Part shown: positions 8,190 through 16,928 of the stretch, in pieces
Layout of the letters: each line of letters opens with the position of its first letter
Position numbering within the stretch: the first letter of the stretch is position 1
Origin: an uncultured Novosphingobium sp.
GTDB taxonomy: Bacteria > Pseudomonadota > Alphaproteobacteria > Sphingomonadales > Sphingomonadaceae
DNA length: 60,402 bases
Direction of reading: 5' to 3'
Assembly (NCBI GenBank): GCA_937996535.1
Contig: CALKVF010000090.1
Location: 1 to 60,402, forward strand
Notes under the pieces: generated by a model
What the model saw: only the letters and a program-made list of their open reading frames with translations
What the model was told of the DNA's origin: nothing
Database searches by the model: none
Translations under genes and position numbers: made by a program

Positions 8190-9598
8190 GCCTTGGCCAT
8201 CCGCACCTGCACCGGATGGGTGCGGTGTTCGGTCTTGTCCCAGCTGACCGGCGCGCCGCGCAGGCTGCGCAGATAGGCGGCGAGCGCGCGGCGCCCGGCC
8301 ATGATCGCGATGACATTGGCCACCGGGATGCGCAGCACGGCGCGCGCGCCTTCGGCCAGACCATATTCGCGCGCGGTGAAGGCCGCGCGCAGCGCCGCCC
8401 GCCAGACGAAGCCCGCCAGGCTGATCGCCAGCAACACCCGCAGGCTGGCCGAGGTATCGCGCTCGATCCGCACCCCGGCCCACTCAGCCGCCATCAGCAC
8501 GGCATCGACCAGCAGCAGCAGATAGGCCCCGCCCAGCACCAACGCGGTCAGCGGCCCGCGCCGGTCGCGCAGCGCCATCCACACTTCGACCGGGCGGGCG
8601 GTCCAGCCCATCCGCTCCCACCCCTGAAAGGCGATGCCGTGGACCCAGCGGGTCTTCTGGCGCACGGCGGCGACCAGTTCGGTCGGGAAGTGGCTGCCGG
8701 TGGCGACCAGCCGCCCCGCCGCATCGCGTAGCCGCAGGAATGTCGCGCCCCGTCCCTGACGCGAAAGCACCAACCCCAGCTCATAATCCTCGGTCAGGCA
8801 TTCGGGCGCGAAGGGCCCGCTGGCCCCGGCGGCACGGTGGCGCTCGGCCAGCGCAGTCAGCGCGTGCCGGGCAAAGCCGCAGCCGACCCCCGCCGCCGGA
8901 ATGGCCGCCCCGAACCGCGCGCGCACTACCATCGCCTTGGCGTGGGATTCGGCAAATTCATCGGCATAGTGCCCGGCGATCCAGCGTGAATCCGGCTGCT
9001 CGGCCGGGCGCACCGGCAGTTGCACAAAATCATGCGCGCCCAGCGCCGCATCGATCGCCTGCAAGGCGGCGGGATGGACCATGTCCTCGGCGTCGTGAAG
9101 CACGACCCCGCGAAACGGGCGGCGGCTGCGCTGTTCATCCGCGCAGAGCGCCGCGTAAAGCCGGTTGAGGCAATCGGCTTTGGTGGTCGGCCCCGCCGCC
9201 GGATGCAGCACCAGCCGAACCCGGGCATCGCTGCCCGCCGCCGTCATCGCCGCCGCCATGGTTGCCGCGTCGTTGGCATAGCAGCCCACGTAAAGCCGCA
9301 ATTCGCGCTGCGGCCAGACCGCCAGCATATGGGTGATCGTCGCCCCGATCACCGCCCCTTCCTGATAGGCCGGCAGCAGCACCGCCAGCGGCCCGCCCAG
9401 CGGCGCGGTGCCATAACCCGCGGGCAAACGCGGCGTCCGCGTGCGCCCCGTCAGCCGCAGCCACATCCAGGCCAGATCGATCGCCAGTTCATCAAGCAGG
9501 CCCACCGCGAACCAGAACGCGCAGAACACCAGCAATTCGCGTTCGATCGGGACAAGCCCGTGGAAGGCCGCGATAGCCTGCGTTGCCGCGCCACTCAT
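8186..9598 (-). CDS. NfrB-like membrane glycosyltransferase (GT2)
   Basis: Processive family-2 glycosyltransferase of 470 residues. Seen: an N-terminal membrane segment (~22-48), the GT-A start LAVLLPAYQEG (71-81), the DxD-like DAED (169-172), TEDYELG (269-275), QKTRW (314-318) and several C-terminal membrane helices. This is the core of NfrB, the inner-membrane synthase of the N4-receptor exopolysaccharide in E. coli. E. coli NfrB is about 745 residues and carries a c-di-GMP-binding MshEN domain after the membrane region; this protein stops right after the last membrane segment. ATG 9598 is preceded by AAGGGGG; a TTG at 9667 would add 23 residues without support. Translationally coupled to the NfrA-like gene. 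Confidence 0.8.
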   Translation of the reverse strand: MSGAATQAIAAFHGLVPIERELLVFCAFWFAVGLLDELAIDLAWMWLRLTGRTRTPRLPAGYGTAPLGGPLAVLLPAYQEGAVIGATITHMLAVWPQRELRLYVGCYANDAATMAAAMTAAGSDARVRLVLHPAAGPTTKADCLNRLYAALCADEQRSRRPFRGVVLHDAEDMVHPAALQAIDAALGAHDFVQLPVRPAEQPDSRWIAGHYADEFAESHAKAMVVRARFGAAIPAAGVGCGFARHALTALAERHRAAGASGPFAPECLTEDYELGLVLSRQGRGATFLRLRDAAGRLVATGSHFPTELVAAVRQKTRWVHGIAFQGWERMGWTARPVEVWMALRDRRGPLTALVLGGAYLLLLVDAVLMAAEWAGVRIERDTSASLRVLLAISLAGFVWRAALRAAFTAREYGLAEGARAVLRIPVANVIAIMAGRRALAAYLRSLRGAPVSWDKTEHRTHPVQVRMAKA

Positions 9599-9649
9599 CC
9601 CTGTGCGAGCCCCCTTGGCACCAACCCCTTGAATCACAAAACTAATGGT

Positions 9650-9661
9650 AAATACGTATTT
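9650..9661. repeat. Perfect 12-bp palindrome between nfrB-like and nhaA
   Basis: AAATACGTATTT lies in the divergent 160-bp gap between the NfrB-like gene and nhaA, about 52 bp upstream of the chosen NfrB-like start, in a locally AT-rich patch. It could be an operator for either gene. It resembles the ATAAATAC elements at 22.2 kb. Confidence 0.4.
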
Positions 9662-9758
9662 GTGCAACGCGATCCCTTAAGGATGACGATTTTGCCCCGC
9701 AGCCGGCTCCACGCCCGCGCTATTGCCCGCCGGCTTGCCTTGGCCCGCCAATTGGGGA

Positions 9759-10961
9759 ATGGATGCGGCCATGCCCCATGATCGTCATCCGATATCCCGG
9801 ATCGCTGCCCGGCTGGTCCGCCTGTTTCATGGCGATGCAGGGGCGGGCGTACTGCTGATCCTGACCGCCGTGGCGGCAATGGCGCTGGCCAATTCGCCGG
9901 TCGGGGCGACCTATCATGACCTGTTCCACCATCCGCTGGGCTGGTCGCCCGTGGCCCGGCTCGGCACGCTGCACGCCTGGATCAACGATGGGCTGATGGC
10001 GGTGTTCTTCTTCGTCGTCGGGCTCGAACTCAAGCGCGAGGTGCTCGAAGGCCAGCTATCCGATCCGGCCCAGCGCCGTCTGCCGGTGCTGGCGGCCATC
10101 GCCGGCATGGCCGCCCCCGCCGCGATCTATCTGGCGGTGACCGGCGCGGCGCCCTCGCTGCATCCCGGCTGGGCGATCCCGGCGGCGACCGACATCGCCT
10201 TTGCAGTGGGCATGCTGGGCCTGCTCGGCTCGCGCGTGCCGTCTTCGCTCAGGCTGTTCCTGCTGACCGTGGCGATCGTCGATGATCTGGGCGCGGTCTT
10301 GGTCATCGCGCTGGCCTATACTGCGCATCTGGCGCTCGGCTGGCTCGCCGCGGCGGGCGCAATCCTGGCGCTGCTGGCGCTGGGCAACCGGCGCGGGATC
10401 GCCAGCGGCTGGGTCTACGCGCTGGGCGGGGCTGCGCTGTGGTACGCGCTGCTCCATTCGGGCATCCACGCGACCATCGCCGGGGTTGCTGCCGCGCTGT
10501 GCGTGCCGCTGCGACTTGATCGGCATGGCGATAGTCCGCTGCTGCGCATGGAACACGCGCTCGCGCCGCTCAGCGCCTATCTGATCGTGCCGCTGTTCGG
10601 CTTTGCCAATGCGGGGGTGGCGCTGGGTGCCAGCACACCGGGCGGCGCGGGCGCGGGGCTGGCCGCCGCCGTCGCGCTGGGGCTGATCGTGGGCAAGCAG
10701 GTCGGGATCCTCGGCGCAATCGGGCTGGCCCGCCTCACCCGATTTGCCGCGCTGCCCGCCGGTGCCAGCCCGCGTCAGCTGTGGGGCGCGGCGCTGCTGT
10801 GCGGGATCGGCTTCACGATGAGCCTGTTCATCGCCCAGCTCGCGTGGCCCGCCCACCCCGAACTGGTCGACGAAGCCAAGCTAGGCGTGATGGCCGGATC
10901 GCTGATCTCGGCGCTGGCGGGGTATGCGGTGCTGCGCTGGGCGAAGGTGCCCCGCGCCTAA
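9759..10961 (+). CDS. nhaA: Na+/H+ antiporter NhaA
   Basis: Inner-membrane antiporter that expels sodium in exchange for protons. About 400 residues with ~12 membrane segments. The sodium-site aspartates are visible: D145 in ATDIAFAVG (E. coli D133) and D175-D176 in IVDDLGA (E. coli D163-D164). The lysine of GLIVGKQVG matches E. coli K300. I chose ATG 9759, with GGGGA just upstream; ATG 9771 is an alternative and a TTG at 9723 is unlikely. The gene is convergent with gloA and ends 9 bp from it. Confidence 0.94.
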   Translation: MDAAMPHDRHPISRIAARLVRLFHGDAGAGVLLILTAVAAMALANSPVGATYHDLFHHPLGWSPVARLGTLHAWINDGLMAVFFFVVGLELKREVLEGQLSDPAQRRLPVLAAIAGMAAPAAIYLAVTGAAPSLHPGWAIPAATDIAFAVGMLGLLGSRVPSSLRLFLLTVAIVDDLGAVLVIALAYTAHLALGWLAAAGAILALLALGNRRGIASGWVYALGGAALWYALLHSGIHATIAGVAAALCVPLRLDRHGDSPLLRMEHALAPLSAYLIVPLFGFANAGVALGASTPGGAGAGLAAAVALGLIVGKQVGILGAIGLARLTRFAALPAGASPRQLWGAALLCGIGFTMSLFIAQLAWPAHPELVDEAKLGVMAGSLISALAGYAVLRWAKVPRA

Positions 10962-10970
10962 CCTGCGGGT

Positions 10971-11405
10971 TTACCAGCTGCCGACATTGGGCATCGAGGC
11001 CCAGGGTTCCTGCACCGGCAGGTTACCATCCTGCAGCAGTTCGACCGAGATCCCGTCGGGCGATTTCACGAAGGCCATATGCCCATCGCGCGGCGGGCGG
11101 TGAATGATGTGCCCGGCATCCTGCAACCGCTGGCAGGTCGCGTAGATATCGTCGACCCGGTAGGCCAGGTGCCCGAAATTGCGGCCGCCAGCATAGGTTT
11201 CCTGCGCCCCGTCCTCGCCCGGCCAGTTCCAGGTCAGTTCGACCTCGGCCACGCCTTCCTCGCCGGGAGCAGCCAGGAAGATCAGGGTGAAGCGGCCCTG
11301 TTCGCTGGAAAAGCGCCGCACTTCGGACAGGCCGATCAGCTCGAAAAAGGCGATGGTCGCCTCGGGATCGGTCACGCGGATCATCGAATGGAGGAACTTG
11401 GTCAC
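10971..11405 (-). CDS. gloA: Lactoylglutathione lyase (glyoxalase I)
   Basis: Isomerises the methylglyoxal-glutathione hemithioacetal to S-lactoylglutathione, the first step of methylglyoxal detoxification. At 144 residues it is the bacterial single-domain size. Expected metal ligands are visible: H6 in KFLHSMIRV, Glu in VELTWNW, His in FGHLAYRV and Glu in SVELLQ, on two vicinal-oxygen-chelate repeats. ATG start at 11405. It stands alone between the convergent nhaA and the TorF-type gene, which ends 47 bp upstream. Confidence 0.92.
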   Translation of the reverse strand: MTKFLHSMIRVTDPEATIAFFELIGLSEVRRFSSEQGRFTLIFLAAPGEEGVAEVELTWNWPGEDGAQETYAGGRNFGHLAYRVDDIYATCQRLQDAGHIIHRPPRDGHMAFVKSPDGISVELLQDGNLPVQEPWASMPNVGSW

Positions 11406-11452
11406 GCAGCAGGCCTCATGTCTGGGATCGCGGCGTTCTAGCCCCTCGGCGC

Positions 11453-12244
11453 CTAGAACGCCAGCTTGAGCGATCCGATCACGGCGTCCTTCGAATAGCC
11501 CGACAGAGCGCGGCCATCGACCCCGACATAGCTGAGCCCGAGCGACAGGTGGCGGCTGACACTGGCGCTGGCACCGATGCTGTAATCGAAGCCGCCCTTG
11601 TAGCTCAGCGTCCGCCCGGTGGCGAAATTGGGCGAGAGCGCGCCCTTGGTCCAGCCGAGGTGAGCCGAAAGCGACACCGGGGTATTGGGGATTCCGGCGC
11701 CCAGTTCGCCATAGAGATAAAGGTTATCGTCATTCGCGCCGCCGTCGAAATTGAGCGCGGCCTGCTTCCAGGCATAGTTGACCCCCAGCTTGGCCGTGGC
11801 CGGGCCCAGCGTGGTCGAGAGCGAGGCATAGGGTTCGAAAAACTCCGCCTTGCCGACATGGCCGCCGGGATAGGCATAATAGGTAACGCCAAGGTCGGCG
11901 GTGATCCCGCTTGCCACTTCGCCGCTCCAGCCGGCGTAAAGATCAAGCTCCCCGTCGCCATAGCTGGCGACCGCCGCCGGGCCGACCGCGCCGAAATCGA
12001 TCGTCGATCCCCAGGCCCCGGCATAGGCGCCGCTGGCATGGGTCACCGTGACCCCGCCCTGCACCGCCGGATCCCCCGAACTCTGCGACAATCCGCGAAA
12101 ACGATAGTCGCTGACCACCCCGCCGCTGGCAGAGACGGTGAGCGCCGCCGGCACGCCGGTTTCATCGGCCCAGGCCGGAGCGGCGGCCAGCGTGCCGCCA
12201 GCGATCAGCGCTGCGCCGCCAAGGATGCGAAGAGAGGGGAACAT
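11453..12244 (-). CDS. TorF-family putative outer-membrane porin
   Basis: Protein of 263 residues with a clear signal peptide (GGAALIAGGTLAAAPAWA) and a beta-barrel alternation through to the terminal residues LKLAF. The start of the mature region (SDYRFRGLSQSSGDPAVQGG) is the signature of the TorF / TIGR02001 family (gcw_chp), common in alpha- and gammaproteobacteria. ATG 12244 has AAGGAT upstream at good spacing; the longer frame to 12358 adds 38 residues with no signal peptide at its end. Transported substrate is unknown. Confidence 0.85.
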   Translation of the reverse strand: MFPSLRILGGAALIAGGTLAAAPAWADETGVPAALTVSASGGVVSDYRFRGLSQSSGDPAVQGGVTVTHASGAYAGAWGSTIDFGAVGPAAVASYGDGELDLYAGWSGEVASGITADLGVTYYAYPGGHVGKAEFFEPYASLSTTLGPATAKLGVNYAWKQAALNFDGGANDDNLYLYGELGAGIPNTPVSLSAHLGWTKGALSPNFATGRTLSYKGGFDYSIGASASVSRHLSLGLSYVGVDGRALSGYSKDAVIGSLKLAF

Positions 12245-12442
12245 GGCGTGATCCTTCGTAAAGGGGGGCGAAACGGGCGGCACGTTGACCATACCAGACC
12301 TGCGCCGCACAAGGGAAAAAGGCATCATAACGGGGCCATAGGGCGAGCCGTGGCGCATCCGGGCCGACGCGGTGTCTTACGCTATGCGTTGTTAACCCTG
12401 CGCTGCCAGACTATAGGTCTTGTCACTCACCTCGCCCGAGCA

Positions 12443-13243
12443 ATGCTCAGATCACTGCGCAATCTTTTCAGCGCCCCTCAGAGCGCCACCCCTGCCGCCG
12501 CCCTCCCGCCGGGCGAGCGGGCCTATGCCGTGGGCGACATCCACGGGCGGCTCGATCTGCTGACCGCGCTGGCCGAGGCGATCGAGGCCGACGATGCGGC
12601 GCGCGCGCCTGTGCGATCGACCGTGATCCTGCTGGGCGACCTTGTCGATCGCGGGCCGGACAGCGCCGGGGTCATCGGCTTTGCCCGCGCCTGGCAGCAG
12701 CGCCGGCGGGTGCGCGTCCTGGCTGGCAATCACGAGGAAATGCTGCTCGCCAGCCTTGATAGTGACGCCGCATTGCGCGCGTTTTTGCGCTTTGGCGGCA
12801 AGGAAACGCTGCTGAGCTATCCGATCGATCCCGTGCACTATACCCGCAGCGACCTTGCCGAAACCCGCGCCCTGATGACCGCCGCGATCCCGGCTGAGGA
12901 CATCGCCTTCATCCGCGGCTTCGAGGATCAGATTACGCTGGGCGACTATCTGTTCGTCCACGCCGGAATCGATCCCGCCGTGCCGCTGGACCAGCAGCAG
13001 CCCCAAGACCTGCACTGGATCCGCGAGCCGTTCCTGCGCCACGATGCTGCATTCGGCGCGGTGGTGGTGCACGGCCACACCATTTTCGGCGCGCCCGAGG
13101 TGCGCCACAACCGCATCGGCATCGATACCGGGGCCTATGCCTCTGGCCGGTTGACCGCGCTGGGACTTGAAGGCACGGCGCGCTGGTTTATCGAGGCCCA
13201 TGAAGATGAAGGCGCGATCCGCGTCTCGCAAAGGAGTATCTGA
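12443..13243 (+). CDS. PPP-type metallophosphatase (serine/threonine phosphatase-like)
   Basis: Protein of 266 residues with the full PPP signature: GDIHGR, GDLVDRGP, GNHEE, a downstream HAGID and VHGHT, which supply the dinuclear metal site. Bacterial relatives act on phosphoproteins (PrpA/PrpB-like) or on diadenosine tetraphosphate. The stop TGA shares one base with the ATG of the UDP-glucose dehydrogenase gene (TGATG), so the two are coupled in translation. That pairing hints at a role connected to sugar-nucleotide or polysaccharide production, which is inference. ATG 12443 chosen: the frame is open far upstream but the family homology begins just after this Met. Confidence 0.85.
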   Translation: MLRSLRNLFSAPQSATPAAALPPGERAYAVGDIHGRLDLLTALAEAIEADDAARAPVRSTVILLGDLVDRGPDSAGVIGFARAWQQRRRVRVLAGNHEEMLLASLDSDAALRAFLRFGGKETLLSYPIDPVHYTRSDLAETRALMTAAIPAEDIAFIRGFEDQITLGDYLFVHAGIDPAVPLDQQQPQDLHWIREPFLRHDAAFGAVVVHGHTIFGAPEVRHNRIGIDTGAYASGRLTALGLEGTARWFIEAHEDEGAIRVSQRSI

Positions 13244-14553
13244 TGAAGATCGCAATGGTCGGCTCTGGCTATGTCGGGCTGGTATCGGGGGCCTGTTTTG
13301 CCGATTTCGGGCACGATGTGGTCTGCATCGACAAGGATCCGGCCAAGGTCGAAAGCCTCCAGGCCGGGATCATGCCGATCTACGAGCCGGGGCTGGCCGA
13401 ACTGGTGACCTCGAACATGCGCGCTGGCCGCCTGTCGTTCACCACCGATCTCGCCGAAGGGATTGCCGATGCCGCCGCGATCTTCATCGCGGTGGGCACC
13501 CCCAGCCGCCGCGGCGATGGCCATGCCGACCTTTCGTTCGTCTATGCGGTCGCCCAGGAAATTGCCGACAACCTCAAGCAGCCGGCGGTGATCGTCACCA
13601 AGTCGACCGTGCCCGTCGGCACGGGTGACGAGGTGGAGCGGATCCTGCGCGACAGCGGGCTTGGCGTGCAGTTCGCCGTGGCCTCGAACCCCGAATTCCT
13701 GCGCGAAGGCGCCGCGATCGGCGATTTCAAGCGTCCTGACCGGATCGTCATCGGCACCGACGATGACTGGGCCCGCGGCGTAATGAATGAGGTCTATCGC
13801 CCGCTGTTCCTCAACAAGGCGCCGATCCTGTTCACCAGTCGCCGCTCGTCGGAACTGATCAAATATGCCGCCAACGCTTTCCTCGCGGTCAAGATCACCT
13901 TCATCAACGAAATGGCCGACCTGTGCGAAAAGGTCGGCGCCGATGTGCAGGACGTGAGCCGCGGGATCGGGATGGACGGGCGCATCGGCGCCAAGTTCCT
14001 TCACGCCGGGCCGGGCTATGGCGGCTCGTGCTTCCCCAAGGATACGCTGGCGCTGCTCAAGACCGCCGAGGACTATGAAGCCCCGACCCGGATCGTCGAG
14101 GCGGTGGTCAAGGTCAACGATGCCCGCAAGCGCGCGATGGGCCGCAAGGTGATCGAGGCGCTGGGCGGGATGGACGCCGCGCGCGGCAAGAAGGTTGCCC
14201 TGCTCGGCCTGACCTTCAAGCCCAACACCGACGACATGCGCGATGCCCCCTCGATCGCGATCGCCCAGGCGCTGGGCGATGCCGGGGTCGAAGTGGCCGC
14301 CTATGATCCCGAAGGGATGGACGTGGCCGCGCCGCTGATGCCCGAAGTGGCGATGCAGGCCAGTGCCTACGGCGCCATCGAAGGCGCCGATGCGGTGGTG
14401 ATCGTGACCGAATGGGACGCGTTCCGCGCGCTCGACCTGGCCCGGGTCAAGCAGCTCGCCAAGGCCCCGGTGCTGGTCGATCTGCGCAACATCTACGATC
14501 CGGCCGAAATCCGCGCCAAGGGCTTTGCCTATTCGAGCATCGGGCGGCCCTGA
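13243..14553 (+). CDS. ugd: UDP-glucose 6-dehydrogenase
   Basis: Oxidises UDP-glucose to UDP-glucuronate with two NAD+, feeding exopolysaccharide and LPS precursors. 436 residues. The NAD-binding start is MVGSGYVGLVSG (residues 6-16), and the catalytic cysteine is C263 in PGYGGSCFPKD. Lysines and asparagines of the active site appear in VTKSTVPVG and SSELIKYAANAFLA. The ATG overlaps the phosphatase stop by one base, with AAAGGAG nearby as ribosome site. It is likely a sugar-nucleotide supplier for surface polymers in this strain. Confidence 0.95.
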   Translation: MKIAMVGSGYVGLVSGACFADFGHDVVCIDKDPAKVESLQAGIMPIYEPGLAELVTSNMRAGRLSFTTDLAEGIADAAAIFIAVGTPSRRGDGHADLSFVYAVAQEIADNLKQPAVIVTKSTVPVGTGDEVERILRDSGLGVQFAVASNPEFLREGAAIGDFKRPDRIVIGTDDDWARGVMNEVYRPLFLNKAPILFTSRRSSELIKYAANAFLAVKITFINEMADLCEKVGADVQDVSRGIGMDGRIGAKFLHAGPGYGGSCFPKDTLALLKTAEDYEAPTRIVEAVVKVNDARKRAMGRKVIEALGGMDAARGKKVALLGLTFKPNTDDMRDAPSIAIAQALGDAGVEVAAYDPEGMDVAAPLMPEVAMQASAYGAIEGADAVVIVTEWDAFRALDLARVKQLAKAPVLVDLRNIYDPAEIRAKGFAYSSIGRP

Positions 14554-14594
14554 CGGCAGTTTTCGAACGCGCTTTCCTTTAGCGCCGCCCCGGC

Positions 14595-14627
14595 TATGCT
14601 CCCCCCCAAAGCATAACGGGGGGAGAG
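14595..14627 (+). promoter_or_regulatory. Leader with two mutually exclusive hairpins over the ribosome site
   Basis: Stem A pairs TATGCT (14595-14600) with AGCATA (14610-14615). Stem B pairs CTCCCCCC (14599-14606) with GGGGGGAG (14618-14625). Stem B buries the GGGGGGAGAG ribosome site seven bases before ATG 14635; the stems share bases 14599-14600 and cannot both be complete. This suggests translational control of the serine hydrolase, but no experiment or known riboswitch class supports it. Confidence 0.4.
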
Positions 14628-14634
14628 ACAAACC

Positions 14635-15822
14635 ATGCGCAAACGGACCATGGCGCTGACCGCGCTGGGCGCGATCCTGCTGGCAGGCGGCGGCTGGTAT
14701 GCCAGCCTCGATCAGGAAACGCGCGGGCTTCTGGCGGCCATGCCGACCAATGCCGATGTGCTGGGCTGGTCGCAGCCCCAGCGCGACGCCGCCTTCCGCG
14801 CGATGGATCGCCTGCCGATCCTGGCCGAGGCAAACCGGATCGCGCCTTCGGCCCATCCCCTGCCGCTGCCCGCAGGCAAGCCGCTCGAGATCCCCGGGGT
14901 GGAGCAATACATGGCCGGGCAGCGCGCCGCCGGGCTGGTCATCATCCAGGACGGCAAGGTGCGGTTTGAACGCTATGGACTGGGCTTTGGCGCGGGCGGG
15001 CGCTGGACCAGCTTCTCGGTCGCCAAGTCGTTCACCTCGACGCTGGTCGGCGCGGCAATCAAGGATGGGGCGATCCGCAGCCTTGAAGACAAGGTCAGCC
15101 AATATGTCCCCGGCCTGCGCGGGTCCGCCTATGACGATGTCTCGATCCGCCAGCTCCTGACCATGAGTTCGGGCGTGCGCTGGAACGAGGATTACGAAGA
15201 CCCGGCCTCCGACGTTGCCAAGTTCAATGCCGCGACGCCCGAGCCGGGCATGGACGCCACGGTAAGCTACATGCGCAAGTTGCCCCGCGCCCACGCGCCG
15301 GGCGCGGTGTGGCATTACAACACCGGCGAAACCAACCTGATCGGCGTGCTGGTATCCTCTGCCGTGAAGAAGCCGCTGGCGCAGTATCTGCAGGAAAAGG
15401 TCTGGCAGCCCGCCGGCATGGAAAGCGAAGCGACCTGGCTCAAGGGCAAGACCGGGCACGAAATCGCCGGTTGCTGCCTCCAGGCCACCACTCGCGATTT
15501 TGCGCGGATGGGGCTGTTCGTGCTGGCCAATGGCAAGGCCGGGGAGCAGCAGATCGTGCCAGAGGACTGGTTCGCCCAGGCCACCACCAAGCAGAAGGAC
15601 ATCGGCAAGCCCGGCCGGGGCTATGGCTTCCAGTGGTGGACCTATGACGACGGCGCGGTCGCCGCGCAGGGGATCTTCGGCCAGGGGATCTTCATCGATC
15701 GCAAGCGCCGGCTGGTGATCGCCTCCAACGCCGATTGGACCCGCGCCACCCAAGGGCCCGAGCCCGCCGCGCGCGAGGCCTTCTATCATCAGGTCCAAGC
15801 CTTGATCGATGCCGGAAAATAA
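14635..15822 (+). CDS. Serine hydrolase, beta-lactamase / NylB-like family
   Basis: Exported or membrane-anchored protein of 395 residues with an N-terminal hydrophobic segment (residues ~7-22). The penicillin-binding-type active site is present: SxxK as S128-V-A-K131, YNT within WHYNTGETN, and a C-terminal IFGQGIF in the KTG/HxG position. The arrangement resembles class C beta-lactamases, esterases and 6-aminohexanoate-dimer hydrolases. The natural substrate is unknown; resistance should not be assumed. ATG 14635 follows GGGGGGAGAG. The RNase P RNA gene begins just downstream on the other strand. Confidence 0.87.
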   Translation: MRKRTMALTALGAILLAGGGWYASLDQETRGLLAAMPTNADVLGWSQPQRDAAFRAMDRLPILAEANRIAPSAHPLPLPAGKPLEIPGVEQYMAGQRAAGLVIIQDGKVRFERYGLGFGAGGRWTSFSVAKSFTSTLVGAAIKDGAIRSLEDKVSQYVPGLRGSAYDDVSIRQLLTMSSGVRWNEDYEDPASDVAKFNAATPEPGMDATVSYMRKLPRAHAPGAVWHYNTGETNLIGVLVSSAVKKPLAQYLQEKVWQPAGMESEATWLKGKTGHEIAGCCLQATTRDFARMGLFVLANGKAGEQQIVPEDWFAQATTKQKDIGKPGRGYGFQWWTYDDGAVAAQGIFGQGIFIDRKRRLVIASNADWTRATQGPEPAAREAFYHQVQALIDAGK

Positions 15823-15828
15823 TTCGCC

Positions 15829-16223
<395 letters not shown>

Positions 16224-16240
<17 letters not shown>

Positions 16241-16928
16241 CGTCGCGATCCAACAGCAAAGCGAACAGAATCGCCGAACATTCCCCATCAACTTCGCCGT
16301 CGATCACATGCGGACGCCAGCGGCGCTGGAATGCGCGCATCGCGGCGGCAGGATCGGCGATGTCATAGCCGAAGCGTTCGAGCGCGAGGAAAAACGCCCC
16401 GTCGTTCTCATAGGGGCTAGGCATCGCCACGCGCGGGCGGCCCAGCGCCAGCCGGTGGCCGGCCAGCAGATCCCAGTCGAACAGCTCGCCCGGATCGGTC
16501 TTGCGCGCAGGCGCAATGTCGGAATGAGCCACCACATTGGCGCGCGGAATGTCATGGCGCTGCACGATCCCCGCCAGCAACGGCAGCAGCGCTTCCATCT
16601 GCGCATCGGGGAACGGGACATAGCCGAACTCGTGGCCAGGATTGACCAGTTCGATCCCCACGCTGGCCGAATTGACATCGCTGATCCCGCGCCAGCTTGA
16701 TCGCCCGGCGTGCCAGGCGCGGTGCTGCTCGGCCACGAGGCGGTGGACCGTGCCATTCTCCTCGATCAGATAATGGGCCGAAACTTCCGCCGCCGGATCG
16801 CACAGGCGCTCCAGAGCCTCGCCCGCGCTGCGCATCCCGGTATAGTGCAGCACCGCCATCGAGATCGGCAGCTTGCGCTCGTTCCAGTTGGGCGAGGGCG
16901 TCTCGATCATGGCGGGATCGGTATCCAT
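16224..16928 (-). CDS. N-acetylmuramoyl-L-alanine amidase (Amidase_2, AmpD/AmiD-like)
   Basis: Zinc amidase of 234 residues that cleaves the bond between MurNAc and the stem peptide. Expected ligands: H28 in VLHYTG, H135 in VVAHSDIAP and D145 in RKTDPG. The last ~60 residues look like a small peptidoglycan-binding helical domain. There is no signal peptide, which favours an AmpD-like role in cytoplasmic recycling of anhydro-muropeptides over the exported AmiD. The ATG shares a base with the chpT stop, so the genes are coupled. The TAG stop falls inside the 5' region of the RNase P RNA gene. Confidence 0.88.

Noticed and set aside
9668..9758. Riboswitch in the nhaA leader
   Set aside because: Short stems can be drawn (GCCGGC pairs) but the leader is under 100 bases and matches no sodium or nhaA motif I can recall with certainty.
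11549..12442. Upstream extension of the phosphatase frame
   Set aside because: It runs antisense through the TorF-type gene; family similarity begins only after ATG 12443.
14635..15822. Serine hydrolases as antibiotic-resistance genes (also the one at 54107-55501)
   Set aside because: SxxK and YxN motifs define a broad fold including esterases and peptidases; no resistance context is present.
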